Under the pieces are notes generated by a model. That model was not told where the DNA came from, did not search any database, and saw only the letters and a list, made by a program, of their open reading frames with translations. This document shows, piece after piece, positions 1 to 4,117 of a stretch of 15,679 bases of DNA (its first letter is position 1; each line of letters starts with the position of its first letter). The stretch comes from Candidatus Uhrbacteria bacterium RIFCSPHIGHO2_02_FULL_57_19 (GTDB lineage: Bacteria; Patescibacteriota; Patescibacteriia; 2-12-FULL-57-11). The translations under genes were made by a program, and so were the position numbers. The DNA is taken from contig MGDZ01000062.1 of assembly GCA_001791115.1 (NCBI GenBank), positions 1 through 15,679 on the forward strand, in the 5' to 3' direction.

Positions 1-250
1 CTATTCCGTCTCCTACGCCGCCCGGGTTTACCAAAAGTCACCCGGCTACCGGCCAGCGCTCGAGACGGCGCCGGTTGTTCTCAACTGCCACCCAATCAAA
101 AAAGACGACTCTCAAGTCGTCTCTGGCAGGCAGCGGACTTCGACATTCCTCGTCGGAAATCCGCCTCGGCTTCTCCTCGGGAGCGACCGAGGGTAAAAAT
201 CACAAACCCCGATACCCGCTCGGCTTCCCTCGTGAAGCCGAGTTTTTTGT
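1..250. other. Left-edge hairpin cluster, identity unknown
   Basis: I cannot assign a gene here. The stretch holds a series of inverted repeats: CCGGGT/ACCCGG near 21-45, ACCGGC/GCCGGT near 49-76, AGACGACT/AGTCGTCT at 103-110/115-122 (4-nt loop), GCGGA/TCCGC enclosing CGAC/GTCG near 133-163, CCTCGG/CCGAGG at 164-192, and a clear terminator at 219-248. All three forward frames are open at the left edge. The second frame stays open to a TAA at 194-196 and could be the end of a gene that starts outside the window, but it resembles no family I know. A structured RNA or a set of dispersed palindromes is equally possible. Confidence 0.3.
219..248 (+). terminator. Rho-independent terminator
   Basis: An 8-bp perfect stem CTCGGCTT/AAGCCGAG (219-226 and 235-242) with an 8-nt loop is followed directly by six T residues (243-248). 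It would end a transcript coming from the left edge. Confidence 0.75.
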
Positions 251-309
251 TCGGTTATTTTTCAGAGATCGGCTCCTGGATTTATCAGGAAGAAAGGATG
301 CTAATTTTT

Positions 310-325
310 TGTGCCGATCGGCACA
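310..325. repeat. 16-bp perfect palindrome, CCGATCGG core
   Basis: TGTGCCGATCGGCACA is a perfect palindrome between T-rich flanks. It shares the CCGATCGG core with the longer palindrome at 1708-1733. It could be a protein-binding dyad or a short hairpin; there is no clean T-run after it. Confidence 0.5.
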
Positions 326-401
326 TTTTGTTAGCAACCAAAAAAATAAAAAAGAGCGAAATTGTTCCTGCTTACCTTACGGCAGACAGGTCGTTACGAA
401 T

Positions 402-431
402 TTGAATTTTGCGGAGGTCCATGTGTATAAC
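402..431 (+). promoter_or_regulatory. Candidate promoter of the 494 gene
   Basis: A -35-like TTGAAT (402-407) and a -10-like TATAAC (426-431) are separated by 18 nt, about 60 nt upstream of the ATG at 494. The ATG has no purine-rich Shine-Dalgarno sequence close upstream, only AT-rich sequence, so translation initiation is weakly marked. Confidence 0.4.
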
Positions 432-493
432 TTTTTCAAAATATGTGATATCTTAAAATAAATTTATTCATTATTTATTTAATCTCACTTCGT

Positions 494-1408
494 ATGAGCA
501 AAACTCGATACAAGTGGTTATTAACCGGAGGCGCCGCGGCTGTCTCCGTGTCCATGGCAGTGAGTATGCTGCCAGCTCTCCTCCACGCCCAAGCGACCGT
601 AACGCCAGTCGACGAAGCTGTGGAAGAGGAAAATGTGGTGGCCCTGCCCACGGACAAACCCCTCATTCGCCGGGCAAAACTAAAGCGTGCCTGGGTTGTC
701 TTTCATCAGGTGGATGACGACAAGGTCTACGCAATTAAAAAAGCTGGAACCAAGCACGAGATACAAACCGTTAAATTCTTCAGCGCTTTCAACTCCAACT
801 ACTTGGTGAAGTTAGTCAAGCCGGGGCGGTTGGACAATTTTCCAACCGGTGAACCAATCACCTCGATTGATGGTCTTAACCCCAGTGATTACCGCAAGCA
901 TGCCGCGCGGCACCGTCTGGTGAAAGTAAGGAACTCCAAGGCGGTGTGGCTCCTCACTCCTGACGGCAAACGACGAGTGATCGCCGCTGAAGGCGTGTTC
1001 CACCGCTTTGGTTGGGAGTTCCGGGATGTTGAAGAGGTGACCGATGCTGAACTCGGCAATTACACAGAGTCTGACTCGGTTACGGACGAAACGGTCTTTG
1101 ATGAGGATATTGACGTTAGCGCCACACATGAACGCCGTCTTCGTGAGGATGTTACCAGTCGGCTTAAACTGCGCGCCAAAAAGGAAACCCGCAAGCGGCT
1201 GATAAAGGCCATCGGGAAACCAGATATCTACATCCTCGACGCGCGAGGCTTACGGCACAAAATCCGCGACCTGGCTTCACTCCGCCGTCACAACCTGAAC
1301 ATTGACGACACGACGGAAATCTCGACGGAAGAGATAGAAGCCTTACCGGAAGGAGATGAGATTACAACTGAAGCCACATCAGTTGACCTCAATACAGTCG
1401 TCGAATAG
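494..1408 (+). CDS. Exported protein with three VYLI/VWLL-type repeats
   Basis: Residues 1-34 form an export signal: basic start (KTRYK), hydrophobic core and a likely signal peptidase site near HAQA. After an acidic stretch come three related units of about 45 residues, starting at about 76 (KVYAIKKAGTKHEI), 149 (KAVWLLTPDGKRRVI) and 243 (PDIYILDARGLRHKI). Each has two short strands around a DG/AG turn, then a helix and a 'D(V/T)EE(V/I)TD/STEE' segment. I know this type of unit from CPR exported proteins, often in several copies and sometimes fused to hydrolases; its function is not established. The same kind of unit occurs in the peptidase/MopE gene of this window. No catalytic domain is visible. 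The gene stands alone, with its own promoter region and a strong terminator 12 nt after the TAG. Exported location is well supported; a role in the cell surface is inference. Confidence 0.85.
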   Translation: MSKTRYKWLLTGGAAAVSVSMAVSMLPALLHAQATVTPVDEAVEEENVVALPTDKPLIRRAKLKRAWVVFHQVDDDKVYAIKKAGTKHEIQTVKFFSAFNSNYLVKLVKPGRLDNFPTGEPITSIDGLNPSDYRKHAARHRLVKVRNSKAVWLLTPDGKRRVIAAEGVFHRFGWEFRDVEEVTDAELGNYTESDSVTDETVFDEDIDVSATHERRLREDVTSRLKLRAKKETRKRLIKAIGKPDIYILDARGLRHKIRDLASLRRHNLNIDDTTEISTEEIEALPEGDEITTEATSVDLNTVVE

Positions 1409-1420
1409 CTGACGCCACAA

Positions 1421-1451
1421 AAACACTCCGGTACCCCACCGGAGTGTTTTT
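1421..1451 (+). terminator. Terminator of the 494-1408 gene
   Basis: A 12-bp perfect stem, AAACACTCCGGT with ACCGGAGTGTTT (1421-1432 and 1438-1449), encloses a 5-nt loop and runs into T residues. The A-run on the left arm means it could also work on the opposite strand. Confidence 0.9.
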
Positions 1452-1463
1452 AATTCGTCTCTT

Positions 1464-1480
1464 TCGTCTCTTAGAGACGA
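1464..1480. repeat. Palindrome TCGTCTCTTAGAGACGA
   Basis: Two 8-bp arms flank a single central T. The core CGTCTCTTAGAGACG recurs at 9789-9805 within a 21-nt palindrome, so it is a dispersed element of this genome rather than a chance hairpin. Confidence 0.6.
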
Positions 1481-1602
1481 GAAGGTTTGAATCAAAAAAG
1501 CCCATCCTCGGTAGCGCGAGGTGTGCCGCCAAAACACTCGCAAGACATCACCAACCGTTGCCTGTTTCATACAAAATGATGATAACACATTCGGAAACCT
1601 TC

Positions 1603-1640
1603 GGAAGTTGCACTTCCTAACTGGAGGAAGTGCAACTTCC
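1603..1640. repeat. 15-bp stem hairpin
   Basis: The arms GGAAGTTGCACTTCC (1603-1617) and GGAAGTGCAACTTCC (1626-1640) pair perfectly around an 8-nt loop. Each arm is itself nearly palindromic. The 17 bases at 1623-1639 recur exactly at 3981-3997, where they form part of a terminator hairpin. No T-run follows here. Confidence 0.65.
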
Positions 1641-1651
1641 ATTTGTTTCGT

Positions 1652-1693
1652 AGTTAGGAACCCACGCTGCTAGACACCGTGGGATTTTTTTAT
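1652..1693 (+). terminator. 42-bp terminator repeat, copy 1
   Basis: The sequence contains a CCCACG/CGTGGG stem with an 11-nt loop, followed by A and seven T residues. All 42 bases are identical to 3886-3927. In copy 2 the first bases (AGTTAG) supply the stop codon of a 60-aa ORF; here no intact gene precedes it, so it may mark the 3' end of a lost gene. AGTTAGGAA at 1652-1660 can also pair with TTCCTAACT at 1614-1622. Confidence 0.8.
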
Positions 1694-1707
1694 CTTTCAA
1701 ATAACTT

Positions 1708-1733
1708 CACTTTGGTCCGATCGGACCAAAGTG
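1708..1733. repeat. 26-bp perfect palindrome, CCGATCGG core
   Basis: The half-site CACTTTGGTCCGA is followed by its exact reverse complement with no spacer. The position, between a terminator repeat and a transposase, fits either an operator-like dyad or a strong cruciform/hairpin. There is no matching copy on the far side of the transposase, so it is not an obvious IS end. Confidence 0.6.
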
Positions 1734-1821
1734 GAACCCCCCCTTCTTCCGTTTTTTCCAGATGGCGCATCCCCACACTCGTGGCCGCTTAAAAGAGCGA
1801 ACCGGAAAAATTCATTTCCCG

Positions 1822-1850
1822 TTGACAGCGTGATACATGACCTGCATAAG
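1822..1850 (+). promoter_or_regulatory. Candidate promoter of the transposase
   Basis: TTGACA (1822-1827) lies 17 nt from CATAAG (1845-1850; four of six consensus bases). The first ATG of the transposase frame is at 1889. Confidence 0.45.
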
Positions 1851-1888
1851 TTAAGATACATCTTGCACTCCTTGGAGACCCAAGGAAT

Positions 1889-2944
1889 ATGCAAGTTCAA
1901 CGCCTATCGTACGGAGTCAAAGGCTTTGTCAGGCTCCACGACTATGCCATACGCTGGAGCCGTATGGTCACCGACAAAGCCAAGAGGAAAGCCCGCATCC
2001 TCGCCTTCTGGCAGAAACACGGGCTCGAAGCCACGGTCGAGGCTTTCGGAGTCAAACGGAGAACCCTGTACCTCTGGAAAAGCCAACAGAAGAAGGGGAG
2101 CGGCTCTCTGGAAGCGTTGAATGAGAAGTCCAAAAGGCCCAGGTGTGTCCGGGCTCTTAGAGTGGCCAACCGTGGTCACCTCCCTGATTCGTCGGCTTCG
2201 CGCCGAACACCCGAATCTCGGCCCGGACAAAGTGGCGGTGCTCCTTGCTCGGAACCCACTGCTCTCCGGAGTCCGGCTCCCGCAGGCACGCACGGTCGCC
2301 AGGATCATTGCCGATGCCCCAGACAGGATGAGGATCTTCCCGATTAAAGTTCGACACAACGGTCAGCTTGTTCCTCGAAAAAGAGTCAAGAAAGCCAGAA
2401 AACCCAAGAACTTCGTCGCCACGCACTCTCTGCCATTGCGGCGCCTTTGATACGGTCGAGCGGTTCGTCCACGGCGCTCTGGCGATATGTGATTACCTTC
2501 ACGGACGTCTATTCCCGCTTCTCCCTCGCCTGGGCGACGAGGAGCCATGCCTCGCTCGCTGCCAAGGAGTTCTTTGATCTCGTCACCTTGCTCTTCCCCC
2601 ATCGTCTCGAACACGTGCTCACCGACAATGGCAGCGAGTTCATGAAGCACTTCGACGAGGAACTCCGACGTCTCCACCAGACCCACTGGCATACCTATCC
2701 CAGGACCCCAAAGATGAACGCCCACGACGAGCGGTTCAACCGCACCATCCAGGAGGAGTTTGTTGATTACCACGAGACCGAACTTCTGAATCCTGATGTT
2801 TTCAACCGCAAACTCATCGAGTGGCTGCTCTGGTACAACGGAGAGAGACCTCATTGGGCCCTTGACCTCAAATCGCCGATACAATTCTTAATCGAACAGA
2901 ACCCGGAGGAGTGCAATATGTGGTGGCGTGATACAAGCTATTGA
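1889..2944 (+). pseudogene. IS481-like DDE transposase, frameshifted
   Basis: This is a DDE integrase-core transposase in pieces. The first piece (frame of 1889) carries a helix-turn-helix region (RKARILAFWQKHGLEATVEA...VKRRTLYLWK, about residues 37-75). Reading then shifts near 2150 into the next frame (LIRRLRAEHPNLGPDKVAVLL to about 2425), again near 2430 (CHCGAFDTVERFVHG), and again near 2476 into the last piece, which runs to TGA 2942-2944. The last piece keeps the catalytic D of TFTDVYSRF, the second D of LTDNGSEF and the E of NRTIQEEFVDY, then LLWYNGERPHWALDLKSP. Every shift is in the +1 direction and together they restore the starting frame. Either the copy is decayed or the sequence holds indel errors. 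I could not identify terminal inverted repeats. Family assignment rests on motif recognition. Confidence 0.85.
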
Positions 2945-2968
2945 CAGAGTAAAAAGGTTTGTTATACT
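2941..2968 (+). promoter_or_regulatory. Strong candidate promoter at transposase 3' end
   Basis: TTGACA (2941-2946) and TATACT (2963-2968) are separated by 16 nt, the closest match to the sigma-70 consensus in the window. The -35 box overlaps the TGA stop of the transposase. No gene start lies close downstream; a short hairpin with T-rich tail follows at 3021-3046. Confidence 0.6.
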
Positions 2969-2974
2969 ACGATT

Positions 2975-3046
2975 AGGTGATAATCCTGTTTCTCGCATTA
3001 GGTTGAGAACAGACAGAGGTCTCGCTTTCGCGAGGCTTTTGTTTTT
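2975..3046 (+). ncRNA. Possible short transcript between promoter and terminator
   Basis: Inference only: from the promoter at 2941-2968 to the terminator-like hairpin at 3021-3046 there is room for an RNA of about 70 nt with no credible ORF. I recognise no known RNA family. It could equally be an attenuated leader, or a leftover outward promoter of the IS element. Confidence 0.25.
3021..3046 (+). terminator. Short hairpin with T-rich tail
   Basis: The stem CTCGC/GCGAG (3021-3025 and 3030-3034) has a 4-nt loop. GGC, TTTT, G and TTTTT follow. Confidence 0.5.
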
Positions 3047-3068
3047 GAAAAAAAGAAATTATCACTTT

Positions 3069-3099
3069 CCTGCCTGCCGGCAGGCAGGCGGCAGGCAGG
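3069..3099. repeat. REP-like palindrome, copy 1
   Basis: CCTGCCTGCCGGCAGGCAGG (3069-3088) is a perfect 20-nt palindrome followed by another CGGCAGGCAGG. It is preceded by ATCACTTT, as in the second copy at 9693-9740. Such elements are abundant in CPR intergenic DNA; their function is not known to me. Confidence 0.75.
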
Positions 3100-3148
3100 T
3101 TGGGGCTCGCAAAGACTTTTTCTACATCTCAGTATAGAATGATGATCA

Positions 3149-3177
3149 TTGACAAAAACGAAAAAAACTCATAGATT
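3149..3177 (+). promoter_or_regulatory. Promoter of nucleotidyltransferase module 1
   Basis: TTGACA (3149-3154), a 17-nt A-rich spacer and TAGATT (3172-3177) are followed by 18 nt to the TTG start at 3196. Module 2 has exactly the same geometry. The ribosome site AAAGGAGG (3183-3190) lies 5 nt before the start. Confidence 0.65.
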
Positions 3178-3195
3178 GCAATAAAGGAGGACGCG

Positions 3196-3708
3196 TTGGA
3201 AGATCAACCAGTTTACGAACGGCTGCTGCGCGCTCTTTCACAAAAAGGCGTCAGATACGTGTTGTGCGGTGGAATGGCGCTCGTTCTTCGACACATCAAG
3301 CGGGACACATTCGATGCCGATCTCGCGGTAGATCTCTCGATAGAGAATCTGTCTTGTTTCTTGGACGTGCTCAAAGAACTCGGATGGATTCCAAAAGTTC
3401 CGGTGAATGCAAATGAACTTGCTGATCCAGAAAAGCGAGTTCAATGGCAAACAGAAAAAGACGCCAAGGTGTTCACTTTTGTACTTGCGAATCTCCCCTT
3501 CCTGTCGGTCGACGTGTTCTTGAGCTTGCCAATACCGTTCGACATACTTGCCCGCGAGGCCATTCCGGTGATGCTTGATGATGTAGAAATTCCAACAGCA
3601 TCATACGAAGCATTGCTGGAGATGAAACGCCAAATCCAGCCCCCAAGAGTAAAGGATGCTCTGGACATCCTGATCCTTGAAAAGATCGTCGCTGAAAGGA
3701 AGGGGTAA
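3196..3708 (+). CDS. Minimal nucleotidyltransferase, module 1
   Basis: A 170-aa protein with the nucleotidyltransferase fold signature: LCGGMALVL with the GG at 25-26, the acidic pair in TFDADLAV (D40, D42) and a third acidic residue in SVDVFL (D106). These would bind the metal and nucleotide. The protein ends in a conserved KRQIQPPR (144-151) followed by a helix with ALDILILEKI. It resembles small MNT/DUF6036-like proteins rather than tRNA or poly(A) enzymes. The TTG start is chosen because AAAGGAGG sits 5 nt upstream and because module 2 starts at the matching place. The stop codon directly abuts the ATG of the next ORF, so the two are probably translationally coupled. A homologue at 8850-9353 shares ELADPEKR, a VFTF block and KRQIQPPR. 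In known systems such proteins act as toxins or antitoxins by transferring nucleotides to RNA or protein; that role here is inference. Confidence 0.85.
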   Translation: MEDQPVYERLLRALSQKGVRYVLCGGMALVLRHIKRDTFDADLAVDLSIENLSCFLDVLKELGWIPKVPVNANELADPEKRVQWQTEKDAKVFTFVLANLPFLSVDVFLSLPIPFDILAREAIPVMLDDVEIPTASYEALLEMKRQIQPPRVKDALDILILEKIVAERKG

Positions 3709-3891
3709 ATGGAGCGCCCCAAGTGCGTGCCGGAAGAACTCTGGCACAACGAGACGCCGCGCGCTTGTCTCCAGGCCATCGAGGAAATGGCCAGGTTTTT
3801 CTGGAGGATGGGGGTTGATCCCAAAGAAGAAGAACCCCGCTTGCCAGAAGACTGGAGAGAGCGCATCGGAACACTCATGAACCGCAGTTAG
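3709..3891 (+). CDS. 60-aa helical partner ORF, module 1
   Basis: Starts with no gap after the nucleotidyltransferase stop. I know no family for it. The centre (LQAIEEMARFFWRMGV, about residues 20-35) looks like one amphipathic helix and matches LEEAADFLIRMGV in the ORF that follows the second nucleotidyltransferase, so the pair is conserved between modules. The N-terminal part (PKCVPEELWHNETPRA) and C-terminal part (EEEPRLPEDWRERI) are charged and do not match the paralogue. There is no signal peptide or membrane segment. The stop TAG (3889-3891) lies inside the 42-bp terminator repeat. A small antitoxin, specificity factor or dimerisation partner of the nucleotidyltransferase is possible; the gene order is the only evidence. 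Confidence 0.7.
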   Translation: MERPKCVPEELWHNETPRACLQAIEEMARFFWRMGVDPKEEEPRLPEDWRERIGTLMNRS

Positions 3892-3927
3892 GAACCCACG
3901 CTGCTAGACACCGTGGGATTTTTTTAT
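3886..3927 (+). terminator. 42-bp terminator repeat, copy 2
   Basis: Identical over 42 bases to 1652-1693: CCCACG/CGTGGG stem, then A and seven T residues. It ends the nucleotidyltransferase module and supplies the small ORF's stop codon. The two copies are direct repeats that bracket the transposase and module 1. Confidence 0.85.
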
Positions 3928-3935
3928 TGAAAAAT

Positions 3936-3954
3936 CTCGGAGCTAAGCTCCGAG
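3936..3954. repeat. 8-bp stem hairpin
   Basis: CTCGGAGC and GCTCCGAG pair around TAA. There is no T-run. It sits in a pile of hairpins between two convergent genes. Confidence 0.5.
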
Positions 3955-3973
3955 CGAGAGATTGCCATCAAAT

Positions 3974-4005
3974 CCGAACCGGAGGAAGTGCAACTTCGGT
4001 TTTTT
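3974..4005 (+). terminator. Hairpin with T-run, shares 17-mer with 1623-1639
   Basis: CCGAA (3974-3978) pairs with TTCGG (3995-3999), and six T residues follow. The loop region contains the same 17 bases (3981-3997) found in the right arm of the hairpin at 1603-1640. The left arm of that hairpin is missing here. Confidence 0.5.
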
Positions 4006-4008
4006 CTG

Positions 4009-4034
4009 CGCAGAAGCGCTAGCGGTGTTTTTTT
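4009..4034 (+). terminator. Module-end repeat CGCAGAAGCGYTAGCGGT, copy 1
   Basis: The 25 bases 4009-4033 match 9516-9540 at 23 positions, including the T-run. Here the arm that pairs in the second copy (CCGCTACG) is absent, so it looks like a truncated terminator; GCGC/GCGC around AGAA can still pair. Confidence 0.55.
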
Positions 4035-4046
4035 ATTAGAAGAAAT

Positions 4047-4090
4047 AAAAAACGAGCGGATACCGTCTGCGCGTGCAGAGGAGACCGCTC
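4047..4090 (-). terminator. Terminator of the minus-strand peptidase/MopE cluster
   Basis: On the minus strand GAGCGG (4090-4085) pairs with CCGCTC (4059-4054), with an inner TCTGC/GCAGA stem, and the A-run at 4047-4052 becomes a U-run. It lies 28 nt after the end of the MopE-like gene. Confidence 0.75.
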
Positions 4091-4117
4091 TTGAGTTTGT
4101 GAGTGTTTAGGAAGGAA

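Noticed and set aside
75..461. 128-aa ORF on the plus strand
   Set aside because: It runs through the hairpin cluster and a strong terminator, has low-complexity composition and no ribosome site or recognisable motif.
1379..1642. 87-aa minus-strand ORF
   Set aside because: It overlaps the terminator of the 494 gene and three palindromes; the translation is accidental in look and no promoter or ribosome site supports it.
1614..1660. attC-like integron recombination site (TTCCTAACT paired with AGTTAGGAA)
   Set aside because: The GTTAGGA box does not fit GTTRRRY at its last base, spacing is too short, and there is no integron integrase in the window.
3061..3110. CRISPR-like repeats
   Set aside because: The GGCAGGCAGG units are directly adjacent palindromic repeats without spacers; no evenly spaced array exists in the window.
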